Shown one piece after another: positions 26,915-36,071 of a DNA stretch of 64,000 nucleotides (positions are counted from its first letter, which is position 1; every line of letters starts with the position of its first letter). The DNA is taken from assembly GCF_030689305.1 (NCBI RefSeq), contig NZ_JAUYVM010000015.1, positions 62,001-126,000 of the forward strand, written 5' to 3'. The notes beneath the pieces were generated by a model. The model made no database searches. It was not told where the DNA came from and was given only the letters and a program-made list of their open reading frames with translations. The DNA comes from Vibrio penaeicida. GTDB taxonomy: Bacteria > Pseudomonadota > Gammaproteobacteria > Enterobacterales > Vibrionaceae. The position numbers and the translations under genes are program-made.

Positions 26915-27909
26915 TGAACTTTAACCAACTTATTCTAAACAAGCAGCGCAGATGGAAAAATTGCTTCATTGCAAGTTCGATCTTGCTGCTCGTTCTCTGC
27001 TTTAGCTACCTTTCTATCGGTGAAGTATTCATTTCACCCTTTAACTATTCCGAACCACTCAATCAAATGCTGCTTATGGAGCTAAGACTGCCAAGGTTAC
27101 TTGCCGCTTTAGCGATAGGGTCTGCACTTGCGATTTCAGGTGCGAGCCTTCAGGTACTGCTGGGGAATTCGCTTGCGGAACCAGGCGTACTCGGCATTTC
27201 CGGTGGCGCCAGTTTGGCAATGGTTGTCGTATTGTTTCTGCTCCCCGTGATGCCAAGCCCTGAAGTGTCGATGCTTGCTGCAATTGCAGGGTCATTGCTC
27301 TTTACTCTATTAATTGTGGGTATGGCGAGAAGCCTAAAGTTAAGTACACCAAGGCTACTATTGGTCGGTGTTGCGCTTGGTATTTTATCGGGTGCTGTGG
27401 TGACTTGGGCATTCTATTTCAGTGACGATATGAGCATGCGCGTGCTCATGTACTGGTTGATGGGCAGTATAGGGGGCACCAGCTGGCATCAACATACACT
27501 CACATTGCTTATGGTTCCCGTTATCGTGTGGTTGTGCTTACAAGGCAGTAAACTCGACAAACTTATGGTTGGGGAAACACACGCTAAACAGCTTGGAGTC
27601 GATGTAGACCAATTACGCTGGCGCTTGATTCTCGCCGTATCGTTGTTGGTCGGGATGTCTGTCGCTTTAGGGGGAATCATCAGTTTCGTTGGTTTAGTGA
27701 TTCCACATTTGCTGCGTTTAGCCTTTGGTACAGAAAACAAATACCTTTTACCCATGTCCGCCATCGCTGGTGCCGGTTTACTGGTTTTTGCAGACATACT
27801 GGCTCGAATCTCACTCGATTCTGCAGAATTACCTCTTGGTGTTGTCACCACAACAATTGGCGCACCTTTCTTTATTTGGATGCTTTTAAGAAACCATGAT
27901 TTGCGTTGA
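26893..27909 (+). CDS. btuC: Vitamin B12 ABC transporter permease
   Basis: A polytopic FecCD/BtuC-family permease importing cobalamin across the inner membrane. About nine to ten hydrophobic helices follow the N-terminal basic segment. Family motifs are [29 protein letters not shown], abbreviated here to [13 protein letters not shown] and ISGASLQ, and [15 protein letters not shown] near the C-terminus. The start is uncertain: 26857, 26893 and 26914 are possible, none with a strong ribosome-binding site. The 26914 start gives 331 residues, closest to E. coli BtuC. It overlaps btuD by 14 bp. Confidence 0.9.
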   Translation: MLTNHTDMNFNQLILNKQRRWKNCFIASSILLLVLCFSYLSIGEVFISPFNYSEPLNQMLLMELRLPRLLAALAIGSALAISGASLQVLLGNSLAEPGVLGISGGASLAMVVVLFLLPVMPSPEVSMLAAIAGSLLFTLLIVGMARSLKLSTPRLLLVGVALGILSGAVVTWAFYFSDDMSMRVLMYWLMGSIGGTSWHQHTLTLLMVPVIVWLCLQGSKLDKLMVGETHAKQLGVDVDQLRWRLILAVSLLVGMSVALGGIISFVGLVIPHLLRLAFGTENKYLLPMSAIAGAGLLVFADILARISLDSAELPLGVVTTTIGAPFFIWMLLRNHDLR

Positions 27910-28645
27910 TGCTTTGTCTGCAGGAAATCGACTTCTGCCTCTTTCATTCAAAGTGGAAGAGGGGGAGGTGCTTCATGTGATTGGTCCGAATGGTAGCGGA
28001 AAAAGCACATTGCTTTCTGCCTTGTCAGGTTTACTTGGGTATAAAGGCGAGATTCATTATGGCGACCGCAACATTGAGCAGCTTTCACTTGAAGAATTAG
28101 CCACCGTTCGTGCCTATCTTGTTCAACAAGAACGTCCAGCTTTTACCATGACAGTGCTTCAATTCTTGTCTCTTTCCGTGCCTAATAGTCACACACTTGC
28201 CGATTTAGGTGAGCCATTGGAAACACTTTGTTCTCAGCTACAGATTGATGACAAATTGGTGCGAGATACCACCACCTTGTCCGGAGGAGAGTGGCAGCGT
28301 GTGAGATTGGCTGCAATGTGCATTCAAGTGATGCCTCAATGGAACCCTTACGGGAAGTTATTGATTCTAGATGAGCCCGCAGCTCCATTAGATATAGGGC
28401 AAGAGTCTCTGTTGTATGAATTGATCGAACAAATTTCAAAGCTCGGTATCACGGTTGTAATGGCAAATCATGATTTAAATAGAACCCTACAATATGCAGA
28501 TAAAGTGCTGTTGCTTGAAAATGGTACGTCTAAAGGGTTCGGAGATGTACAGGAAATCATGAATCCTGAACTGCTGGAAAAAGTGTACAAAACGAAGATT
28601 AGGCGAGTAGAGCTAGAAGGGGAACCACACCTAATTTTCAGGTGA
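27896..28645 (+). CDS. btuD: Vitamin B12 ABC transporter ATP-binding protein
   Basis: A 249-residue ABC ATPase, partner of BtuC. Walker [10 protein letters not shown], signature [12 protein letters not shown], Walker [13 protein letters not shown] and the switch histidine in MANHDLN are all present. Its start is inside the end of btuC. The binding protein BtuF and outer-membrane BtuB are not nearby. With cobTSUC 6 kb upstream on the same strand, the region serves corrinoid uptake and salvage. Confidence 0.93.
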   Translation: MICVDALSAGNRLLPLSFKVEEGEVLHVIGPNGSGKSTLLSALSGLLGYKGEIHYGDRNIEQLSLEELATVRAYLVQQERPAFTMTVLQFLSLSVPNSHTLADLGEPLETLCSQLQIDDKLVRDTTTLSGGEWQRVRLAAMCIQVMPQWNPYGKLLILDEPAAPLDIGQESLLYELIEQISKLGITVVMANHDLNRTLQYADKVLLLENGTSKGFGDVQEIMNPELLEKVYKTKIRRVELEGEPHLIFR

Positions 28646-28681
28646 GTTTAAGTATAATCATGAGGCCAGTGATTTGGAGCC

Positions 28682-28709
28682 AAAAAACCGCCCAGTGGAG
28701 CGTGGGCGG
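28682..28709 (-). terminator. Terminator of the GAPDH-like gene
   Basis: A 7-bp GC stem CCGCCCA (28688-28694)/TGGGCGG (28703-28709) with a T6 tail on the minus strand, about 90 bp after the gene's stop. Confidence 0.85.
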
Positions 28710-28800
28710 AAAAGTGGGACTATTATTATTGAAATAATGTGATTACCCAAACATAGCGCCAGTCTATACAGACCAGCGCTACGCAGGCAGATTCTAAAAG

Positions 28801-30240
28801 TTACGAAACACTCGGGTAGGTTTTGTAATGAACGCCCATCATTTGTTCCATACAGTGAACAACTTGGCAGCTGTATCCAAACTCGTTGTCGTACCAAATG
28901 TAAAGTACGCAGCGGTTGTCTTGAGCAATCGTTGCTGCACCATCAACAACACTTGGGTGACGTGACCCTACGATATCAGTAGACACCACTTCGGTTGACT
29001 CCGTGTAATCAATTTGCCCAGCCAACGCGGAATTCAGTGCCATTTCTCTGAGGTATTGGTTCAGCGACTCTTTGTCGACTTCCGATTCCAAGTTCAAATT
29101 AGCAACGGCCATTGAAACGTTTGGCGTTGGGACTCGAATAGAGTTACCTGAAAGTTTTCCAGCGAGCTCAGGGAGTGCTTTTGCAACAGCACTTGCAGCG
29201 CCAGTTGAGGTAAGAACCATATTCAGTGAAGCACTTCGACCTCGGCGTTCGCCGTTGTGGAAATTATCAATTAGATTTTGGTCATTCGTATAAGAATGTA
29301 CGGTTTCAATATGACCAGAGTGGACGCCATATTTATCGTTAATGGCTTTTAATACTGGCGTAATGGCGTTAGTTGTACAACTTGCCGCAGAAACAATGGT
29401 GTCCTCTGGCAAGATCATGTTTTCGTTAACACCAAATACGATGTTCTTAATATCACCTTTACCAGGTGCAGTTAGCAGTACCTTAGAGGCACCGTTGCAA
29501 GATACGTGTTGGCCAAGCCCATCAGTATCACGCCATACACCCGTATTATCGACAACAAGAGAGTTTTGAATACCATATTTACTGTAATCAACCTCTTCAG
29601 GTTTGTTTGCATAGATGAACTGAATGTAATTGCCATTTGCGATGATGGCTTTACGCTCTTCATCAATAATGATGCTGCCATTAAACTGACCGTGAACGGA
29701 ATCACGACGAAGCAAGCTAGCACGCTTTTCAAGATCACCCTTCTTACCACCACGTACAACAACAGCACGAAGCCTAAGTGGGTAACCCGGGCCGCTTTTC
29801 TCAACCAAAAGTCGCGTAAGCAGACGACCAATACGACCAAAGCCATAAAGTACGACATCGCGAGGCTCTGTCATTGGTTCGCCATTTAATGGCTCGACAA
29901 GAGCTGTTGATAAGTAGTCACGTAGATTTGTTTCATCTTCATTGTTTTGCCAGTAACCATGAGCAAGTTGCCCAACGTCAATACGGCAAGGGGATAGTGA
30001 CATTTCATTTAGACGTTGCAAAACAGGTAGAGTTTGCGACGGAGAAAGGTCGTTACCGACATAACGTCGAGCGAGTCGGTGTGCTTTAACAATATCAATA
30101 GTCGATGCGTTAACGAGAGGGCGACCAAAAAGCAAAACTTCTACGCCTTTTTGTCGGTAAAGCTGACCAAGAATAGGGAATATGGATTCAGCATTGGTTT
30201 GGCTTGTTTGCCAGTCTAGAAGGTGTTTTTCTGGACTCAT
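28801..30240 (-). CDS. Glyceraldehyde-3-phosphate dehydrogenase-like protein with N-terminal extension
   Basis: From the ATG at 30240 the product has 479 residues; a GTG at 30261 would add 7. Residues from about 128 are a GAPDH: Rossmann GFGRIGRLL, catalytic cysteine in SAASCTTNAITP, HSYTNDQN, and NEFGYSCQV near the C-terminus. The first ~125 residues have no counterpart in the usual 330-residue enzyme and contain a helical segment (SIFPILGQLYRQKGVEVLLFG). This long form is known in several gammaproteobacteria besides the housekeeping GapA. Cofactor preference and role are uncertain. It is transcribed alone; 30262-30601 upstream holds no gene I can see. Confidence 0.88.
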   Translation of the reverse strand: MSPEKHLLDWQTSQTNAESIFPILGQLYRQKGVEVLLFGRPLVNASTIDIVKAHRLARRYVGNDLSPSQTLPVLQRLNEMSLSPCRIDVGQLAHGYWQNNEDETNLRDYLSTALVEPLNGEPMTEPRDVVLYGFGRIGRLLTRLLVEKSGPGYPLRLRAVVVRGGKKGDLEKRASLLRRDSVHGQFNGSIIIDEERKAIIANGNYIQFIYANKPEEVDYSKYGIQNSLVVDNTGVWRDTDGLGQHVSCNGASKVLLTAPGKGDIKNIVFGVNENMILPEDTIVSAASCTTNAITPVLKAINDKYGVHSGHIETVHSYTNDQNLIDNFHNGERRGRSASLNMVLTSTGAASAVAKALPELAGKLSGNSIRVPTPNVSMAVANLNLESEVDKESLNQYLREMALNSALAGQIDYTESTEVVSTDIVGSRHPSVVDGAATIAQDNRCVLYIWYDNEFGYSCQVVHCMEQMMGVHYKTYPSVS

Positions 30241-30578
30241 CTTTACTTTAGACCTTTTCACGTTTTATAGCTTAGATACAGCCTCACGGCTCAATCATAA
30301 GCTGGGTTAGGGATAATATTTTTATGTAGGGTGTTTGTTATATTTATGCGTGAGGATTGTAAAGTTGAGATGCTTATTCTGCTAGTAAAATTAATGATGG
30401 TGCTAAGTACCCTATAACTGATGCTTAATGGTTTAAAACACCTAAAAAGACAAATGCTATGAGTGGATTTTGAAACAATTTGTTTACTTATGATTCGCTT
30501 AATTCGCGACGTAAACGTTTAGTATCACGGAAGGTGTGGTGCTTTGGTGTTAGTTACATGGAAAAGTGTGATCTAATT

Positions 30579-30601
30579 GGCGGCAATTACGCCTTGCCGC
30601 C
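30579..30601 (-). repeat. 8-bp GC-rich hairpin after the small membrane protein genes
   Basis: GGCGGCAA (30579-30586) and TTGCCGCC (30594-30601) form a perfect stem at the stop codon of the 77-residue gene. There is no T run, so it is a weak terminator at best, or an mRNA-stabilising 3' end. Confidence 0.5.
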
Positions 30602-30835
30602 TTAGATGGAGAAAATCTGACCTTCATTGCGGACAATGAATTCGTCGAACTCAAAATTTACGGGTTGAAGCTGGATTTGTTGCTGTGTTGCCATATTAGG
30701 ATCTTGTTTTTTGTGATCTGCTTCAGGGTAAGTTAATACCAAAGCTGTCGCGAACGCTGCCAAATAAAAAGCAAACACGCTGCGCTTTCTTAAAGCTTGC
30801 TTAAAGCGCTCTCTTTTACTTACTTGTAATGTCAT
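30602..30835 (-). CDS. Small membrane protein of unknown function
   Basis: A 77-residue protein: basic N-terminus (KRERFKQALRKR), one hydrophobic helix (about 19-36, SVFAFYLAAFATALVLTY), then a polar Gln-rich tail. I do not recognise the family. Its start overlaps the end of the next gene upstream by 20 bp, so the two are probably translated together. Confidence 0.6.
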   Translation of the reverse strand: MTLQVSKRERFKQALRKRSVFAFYLAAFATALVLTYPEADHKKQDPNMATQQQIQLQPVNFEFDEFIVRNEGQIFSI

Positions 30836-31031
30836 CGTAATCTCCTTCTATAGTGGCACTGCTGCGAGTATTTGAACCGTATGTATGAAAGCCGTCTTTT
30901 TCCATTTTGCGTTCTAATCTTTTTCCCATAATTACTGCTGCAATGCCGATGAAAACCGCCATGAACAGACCAGTAAACAACGTAACAAGCCCAACAATAA
31001 CTGATGCGATGGATAGTAAAATTCGTTTCAT
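30816..31031 (-). CDS. Small membrane protein of unknown function
   Basis: A 71-residue protein with a long glycine-containing hydrophobic segment (about 4-36, one or two helices) followed by a charged KRLERKMEKDGF stretch and a soluble tail. Its start is preceded by AGGAAC. No family is recognised. It precedes and overlaps the 77-residue gene; a two-subunit membrane complex is possible but not shown. Confidence 0.6.
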   Translation of the reverse strand: MKRILLSIASVIVGLVTLFTGLFMAVFIGIAAVIMGKRLERKMEKDGFHTYGSNTRSSATIEGDYDDITSK

Positions 31032-31198
31032 GGTGTTCCTTATGCCCCTTAATGAGTGAATTCATATTAAGGAAAGATCTATGAATAGAAGATGAATGTA
31101 TGATTCATACAATCGTTAGTTGCTTTACCCGTTGAAAACAAGGAGAATGGCGCCCTTTTTAGCGCCTGTGCGCTACTTCATAAAATGAGATGTTTAAT

Positions 31199-32605
31199 AT
31201 GAGTTTTTCCTCTTTGGGTTTATCTGCTGAAATCATGAAAGCAATTGAAGAGCAGGGGTACGAAACTCCCTCACCAATTCAAGCTAAAGCGATACCAGCA
31301 GTCATCAAAGGAAAAGATGTTATGGCTGCTGCCCAAACGGGAACGGGAAAAACTGCTGGTTTCACACTTCCAATCCTAGAACGCCTTGCAAAAGGACCTA
31401 AAGTTAAAGCAAACAATGTACGTGCACTTGTGTTGACTCCGACTCGTGAGTTGGCTGCACAGGTAAATGGTAGCGTCGTAAAATACGGTAAGTACCTGCC
31501 TTTAACCTCTAATGTTGTTTTTGGCGGCGTGAAAATTAACCCTCAAATGATGAAGTTGCGTAAAGGTTCCGATGTTTTGGTGGCAACACCGGGAAGGTTG
31601 TTGGATCTTTATCAACAAAATGCGGTTAAGTTTTCTCAGTTGGAAGTGTTAGTTTTAGATGAAGCTGACCGTATGCTGGATATGGGCTTTATTCGAGATA
31701 TCAAAAAAATCTTGTCCTTCCTGCCTACTCAGCGCCAGAACTTACTGTTTTCAGCAACGTTTTCTGACGATATTCGCCAGTTAGCAAAAGGTTTAGTTAA
31801 GAACCCAGAACAAATTTCTGTAAGCCCTCCTAATGCGACCGCCAAAACGGTAGAACAGTACCTGTACTCTGTAGACAAAAAGAAGAAGCCATCAGTTCTT
31901 GCTCAGTTGATTAAAGATAACGATTGGAAGCAGGTGCTTGTGTTTTCAAAAACAAAACACGGTGCGAATAGGCTCAGTCGTTTTCTAGAAGCAGAGAAAA
32001 TCTCTTCTTCGGCTATTCATGGTAATAAAAGCCAAGGTGCTCGTATCAAAGCGTTAGAGCATTTCAAAACAGGTCAAATAAAAGTGCTTGTTGCGACGGA
32101 TATTGCTGCGCGTGGCTTGGATATTCCTCAACTGCCACAAGTTGTAAATTTCGATCTGCCTCATGTTCCAGAAGATTACGTACACCGAATCGGTCGTACT
32201 GGTCGTGCAGGTGAGTCGGGTAAAGCGTATTCACTCGTTTGTGCCGATGAAGCCAAAGAGCTGTTTGCCATTGAACGATTAATCCAAAAGCTGATTCCGA
32301 GAGAAACGCTAGAAGGTTATGTACCTGTTCATCCGCTCCCTGCCTCTAAACTTGATACTCGCCCGAACAAACCGAAGAAGCCAAAGAAAAATAAAAGCTT
32401 TGGTGGTCAGAATGAAGAAGGCAAATCCAACTCTAATTCTTCCAACAAGAACCAGAAGCAAGGTAACCAGAAAAGACGTTTTAACTCTGACGAACAAAAG
32501 CCTAGGCAAGGCAGAAGTAATCGCAATTCGAACGAAAATAAAGGCACTTCAGAGAAGCCAACAAGAAAACCGCAGAGTAGACGCAAGCCTAAGGCTAGCA
32601 GTTAG
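31199..32605 (+). CDS. rhlE: ATP-dependent RNA helicase RhlE
   Basis: A DEAD-box helicase of 468 residues from ATG 31199; an in-frame ATG lies at 31190. It has the Q motif (GYETPSPIQ), [45 protein letters not shown] and [10 protein letters not shown]. After about residue 385 comes a basic, low-complexity tail rich in Asn, Lys, Gln, Arg and Ser, typical of RhlE, that promotes RNA binding. Expected role: ribosome assembly and RNA remodelling in the cytosol. Confidence 0.93.
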   Translation: MSFSSLGLSAEIMKAIEEQGYETPSPIQAKAIPAVIKGKDVMAAAQTGTGKTAGFTLPILERLAKGPKVKANNVRALVLTPTRELAAQVNGSVVKYGKYLPLTSNVVFGGVKINPQMMKLRKGSDVLVATPGRLLDLYQQNAVKFSQLEVLVLDEADRMLDMGFIRDIKKILSFLPTQRQNLLFSATFSDDIRQLAKGLVKNPEQISVSPPNATAKTVEQYLYSVDKKKKPSVLAQLIKDNDWKQVLVFSKTKHGANRLSRFLEAEKISSSAIHGNKSQGARIKALEHFKTGQIKVLVATDIAARGLDIPQLPQVVNFDLPHVPEDYVHRIGRTGRAGESGKAYSLVCADEAKELFAIERLIQKLIPRETLEGYVPVHPLPASKLDTRPNKPKKPKKNKSFGGQNEEGKSNSNSSNKNQKQGNQKRRFNSDEQKPRQGRSNRNSNENKGTSEKPTRKPQSRRKPKASS

Positions 32606-32670
32606 AGTAATAATATTCACTTAACGGAAGCCTTCCAAAGTCCCCCAGATTTAACGCCTAGCGACAACGA

Positions 32671-32700
32671 AATCAATAGACACATTAGTGTCTTTTGATT
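32671..32700 (+). terminator. Possible terminator after rhlE
   Basis: AGACAC/GTGTCT with an ATTA loop, extended by AATCA/TGATT, followed by T-rich sequence. It is about 65 bp after rhlE. Confidence 0.5.
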
Positions 32701-32856
32701 TTGCCTTTAAAAGTTGTTTGAGTATGTATAGCATTTAATTATATACGTTGACACAATGACAGCCATAAATACTGTTTCTATACTATATGTAAATGATTTT
32801 ATCTAATCTCATTGCTATCGCTTTTCCTGCATATGAGTAGAGAACAGGACTGATGA

Positions 32857-34434
32857 ATGAAAGCAGACATTTCTCAAAACTCTGTACATACGTTTAAGTC
32901 AAGAGCAGGTGCTAGGAAATATCCACGAATCGACTTTCCGGCTATTATTGAAATTGAAGGGGAACGATTCCCAACAGAAGAGTGGAGTGTCGGTGGATTC
33001 TCACTAGATGAGGGAAAGTATCGCGAAGAGAAAGGGCAAAAGCACGAAGGAAAGCTGTGTTTTGATCTGCCAGTAGGAACTTTTTCAACCGATGTACACT
33101 TTGAGGTCATGCGTGTTAATGAAGATGGATTTGTACTAGGGTGTCGTTTCTTCTCGGTGGATTCTAACCACCAAAAGGCATTACAAAGTATTGTTGATAC
33201 ATACCTTACTGGTGAAGCTATTTCGTTAGATAACATCGCAACTTTTGGTGTAAAAGCTCAATTACATGAAGAAGAAGAAAAACGAGTTAAACAAAATTGG
33301 TGGCGCTTTGGTATTGTTGCTTTTGCTTCAATACTAATTATTGGATTTGCAGTCACAGTAATACAAGCTCGCATACTTACTATCAACTCTCAGCATGCTG
33401 CAATTAATCAACCTGTTATAAACTTCCGAGCAACTGAGCATGGAATTCTGTATTTAGCTCGATTAAAGCTAGGAGATAAAATTAAATCGGGTGAGCCGTT
33501 ATTTCAAATATATTCCGAAACCACGGGTGACCTTCTGGCTGAGAATGAGAGCAAAATTAAATCCCTACAGACAGATGTTTCTTTTTATTCAGCTATGAAA
33601 GCGCAAACGAGTAAAGCACTAGATAAATACAGAGAGTATTTAAATCGTGAATTATTGTTAAATGCGGAGAAGCAAAGCCTTTTAAGTGAAATACTCGACA
33701 ACAAAGAACACCTTCTAAATTTGCACCTGAATGGAAGAGATGGTGGCTGGGTAGATACGGTGACTCATGACGAGCGAAAAATTGATCTTTTAGAGAACAG
33801 AAAGCAACTATTAGAACTTCGCTCACAGCAAAAGGAATTGGAAAATCAGCTACAAATGCTGGATTTTAATTTTTTAACTGAAAGTGGTTTTACTAATATG
33901 AAATCACCTTTTGAACTTTCGGTTCAACAGTCCAAAATCGAATCACATATTAATATTCTAGAGGAAAGAAACCAGCAGATTCTCAGAAGAGGATCGACAC
34001 AATCTCCTTGTGATTGTTATGTGGCAAGAGTTAATGCGATAAGTGGTCAATCTGTAGAATCTGGAGCATCTATATTGGCTCTCTCACCTATTCCGCTTGA
34101 AGAAATTCAGCAAAGTTCTCTTCTCGCATTAATGCCACTTGATAAAGCTCATATGCTGAAGGAAGGGATGGTTGTCGAGTACACAGTAACAAGCAGTAAA
34201 GATGTTCATAAAGGGAATATTTCCCATGTCCAGTTTTATAGTGCCGCGAATCCCCAGATATTTGATGAATATGGACAACTGTTAGGAGGGTTACCTGAAA
34301 CACTACCGAGATTAAATCAGTACGCTTTAATTATGGTTTCACTAGATGACGAAAACGACAAATTCACACCCAATGAACCAGCGAGAGCAAGCGTGCGGCT
34401 TAGTTGGTCTGAATACTTGTCTTACTGGTTTTAA
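32857..34434 (+). CDS. Alg44-like PilZ/membrane-fusion protein, polysaccharide co-polymerase
   Basis: A 525-residue protein with the Alg44 layout. An N-terminal cytosolic PilZ domain (about 15-120) has the c-di-GMP motif RxxxR (R20, R24) and W-S-V-G-G at 43-47, with Glu42 where Asp/Asn is usual. One transmembrane helix follows (150-172). The long periplasmic part resembles HlyD-type membrane-fusion proteins, with coiled coils (about 225-385) and a beta-barrel-like end. In Pseudomonas, Alg44 binds c-di-GMP to switch on Alg8. The next gene, 3 bp downstream, is Alg8-like. No AlgK/AlgE/AlgX homologues or sugar-nucleotide genes are nearby. The pair looks A+T-rich against its neighbours, suggesting transfer. 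Confidence 0.83.
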   Translation: MKADISQNSVHTFKSRAGARKYPRIDFPAIIEIEGERFPTEEWSVGGFSLDEGKYREEKGQKHEGKLCFDLPVGTFSTDVHFEVMRVNEDGFVLGCRFFSVDSNHQKALQSIVDTYLTGEAISLDNIATFGVKAQLHEEEEKRVKQNWWRFGIVAFASILIIGFAVTVIQARILTINSQHAAINQPVINFRATEHGILYLARLKLGDKIKSGEPLFQIYSETTGDLLAENESKIKSLQTDVSFYSAMKAQTSKALDKYREYLNRELLLNAEKQSLLSEILDNKEHLLNLHLNGRDGGWVDTVTHDERKIDLLENRKQLLELRSQQKELENQLQMLDFNFLTESGFTNMKSPFELSVQQSKIESHINILEERNQQILRRGSTQSPCDCYVARVNAISGQSVESGASILALSPIPLEEIQQSSLLALMPLDKAHMLKEGMVVEYTVTSSKDVHKGNISHVQFYSAANPQIFDEYGQLLGGLPETLPRLNQYALIMVSLDDENDKFTPNEPARASVRLSWSEYLSYWF

Positions 34435-34437
34435 GTT

Positions 34438-35943
34438 ATGGATATTGACAAACTCTTCGTAAAGGGGTTTTACAAAAATGATCCAGCTTACGTCAGTGAA
34501 CTTTGGTGGTTAGCGTTCATTACGAGCATTATCATTTTGGCGACAGCTCTTTCATTCACATACAACATTGAAGTAGACGAGACAACTCTTTGGGTTATCG
34601 GTGTAATAGGTCTTTGGAGGTACAGTTGGAAAGCGTTACACCTAATACGAGGCGTGTATTATGAGCATGTCCGTTATCCTGTTTTAAAGTCGTTAGCCGA
34701 CATTCAGCTGCGACCACCTGCTGTTTGTGTCGTAATTCCTTGTTTTAGAACCAACCCAGAGATCATTTCTCCAGTATTTAAAGCATTGTTAGATGAGATA
34801 GAAGACTTTGGTGTGTCTGCGCATGTGGTTGCATGCATCACAGATGAAGCAGACATGAACCTTATTGAGAGGCAGTTCGAGAAACTAAGAGGTCAGGTGC
34901 CTATCAACCTGCACATCATTTATCAAGATGGGACAGGTAAACGCAGTACAATGGCCGACGCTTTAACACTACTGGTAGAAAAAGCGAATGTACCAAAAGC
35001 AGGAGTTATGATCCTTATGGATGGGGATACTGTTATACCAACAGGTACGCTACAAACAGTGTCTCGATTTTTTATGAAATACCATGATCTTGGGGCATTA
35101 ACAACAAATAACGAACCCTTTGTTAGGGGAGGATCTGTTAGCCGGCAGTGGTATAGGCAGAGAATGGCACTTCGACATTTCTATATGTGTTCACTTAGTC
35201 TTGATTCGAAAGTCTTGGTGCTTACAGGGAGGTTCTCGGCATTTCGATCTTCTGTTGCTCTTTCACATGAGTTCATCGAATCTTTAAGAAACGATTATCT
35301 CAAACATTGGAGATATGGAAAGATACGTATGTTAACCGGAGATGATAAAAGTACTTGGCACTACATTCTAAAGAACCGTTGGAAAATGTTATACCTACCA
35401 GATGTTATCGTTGGTTGCTTGGAAGATGCGCCCTCCTCGAATTTCTTCCGTTCCAGTATTTCGTTAATGACACGGTGGTACGGCAATATGCTAAGAGGAA
35501 ACATTCGGTCAATGGCGATTTCTCCGAATACTACTGGATGGTTTCTATGGTTCTGTCTATTAGATCAGAGAGTTAGCATGCTTACAACATTAATTGGACC
35601 CATATTAGCGCTCACTATGTCGGCATATCTTGGAGTCTCAATACTGGTGTCTTATTTATTATGGGTGATTCTAACTCGATCGGCACATGTCTTATTAATA
35701 GCTATATCAAGTGGTAAGATCCACCCTCTATTTGTTGCCCTTTTATGGTATGAGCAGCTGGTTGGTTCCTTGCTAAAAATATACCTTCTTTTCCATCCAA
35801 ATATACAGAAATGGACTAGGCAGGATATTTCTATTCACACAAATACGAGCACATTTAATGACAAATTAAAAATATGGATACCTCACATTGAAACAGCAGC
35901 GGTGCTCTGTGTATTGATAACATTTATACTCTTTATGTACTGA
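34438..35943 (+). CDS. Alg8-like family-2 glycosyltransferase, polysaccharide synthase
   Basis: A 501-residue processive membrane glycosyltransferase. Two N-terminal hydrophobic helices (about 24-44 and 50-66) precede a GT2 domain with VCVVIPCFRTNPEI, the metal-binding DGDTVIP, LTGDDKSTW (acidic base) and TRWYGNMLRGN, the counterpart of the QxxRW product-binding motif in Alg8 and hyaluronan synthases. Helices at about 373-425 and 480-500 form the channel. With the PilZ partner it should make and export a polymer under c-di-GMP control. The polymer is unknown; mannuronan is not supported without other alg genes. Confidence 0.85.
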   Translation: MDIDKLFVKGFYKNDPAYVSELWWLAFITSIIILATALSFTYNIEVDETTLWVIGVIGLWRYSWKALHLIRGVYYEHVRYPVLKSLADIQLRPPAVCVVIPCFRTNPEIISPVFKALLDEIEDFGVSAHVVACITDEADMNLIERQFEKLRGQVPINLHIIYQDGTGKRSTMADALTLLVEKANVPKAGVMILMDGDTVIPTGTLQTVSRFFMKYHDLGALTTNNEPFVRGGSVSRQWYRQRMALRHFYMCSLSLDSKVLVLTGRFSAFRSSVALSHEFIESLRNDYLKHWRYGKIRMLTGDDKSTWHYILKNRWKMLYLPDVIVGCLEDAPSSNFFRSSISLMTRWYGNMLRGNIRSMAISPNTTGWFLWFCLLDQRVSMLTTLIGPILALTMSAYLGVSILVSYLLWVILTRSAHVLLIAISSGKIHPLFVALLWYEQLVGSLLKIYLLFHPNIQKWTRQDISIHTNTSTFNDKLKIWIPHIETAAVLCVLITFILFMY

Positions 35944-36002
35944 TGAACGCTACCGTTGCGCCATATCATGCTGATTTGATTAGCTGGATTTAGAAACAAG
36001 AA

Positions 36003-36038
36003 AACATCACGTTTCGCTGACTGCTAAAACGCGATGTT
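36003..36038 (-). terminator. Terminator of the XRE regulator gene
   Basis: A 12-bp stem with one G-T pair, AACATCACGTTT (36003-36014)/AAACGCGATGTT (36027-36038). On the minus strand it is followed by TTTTCTTG. It ends 24 bp past the regulator stop codon. Confidence 0.7.
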
Positions 36039-36071
36039 CCCTTTATAGTTCTATGTTCCCTTTATAGTTCT
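36034..36071. repeat. Perfect 19-bp tandem duplication at the 3' end of the XRE gene
   Basis: The unit ATGTTCCCTTTATAGTTCT occurs twice head to tail (36034-36052, 36053-36071). The copy nearer the gene supplies its last codons and stop; the other lies beside the terminator. It looks like a recent slippage event without effect on the protein. Confidence 0.9.
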
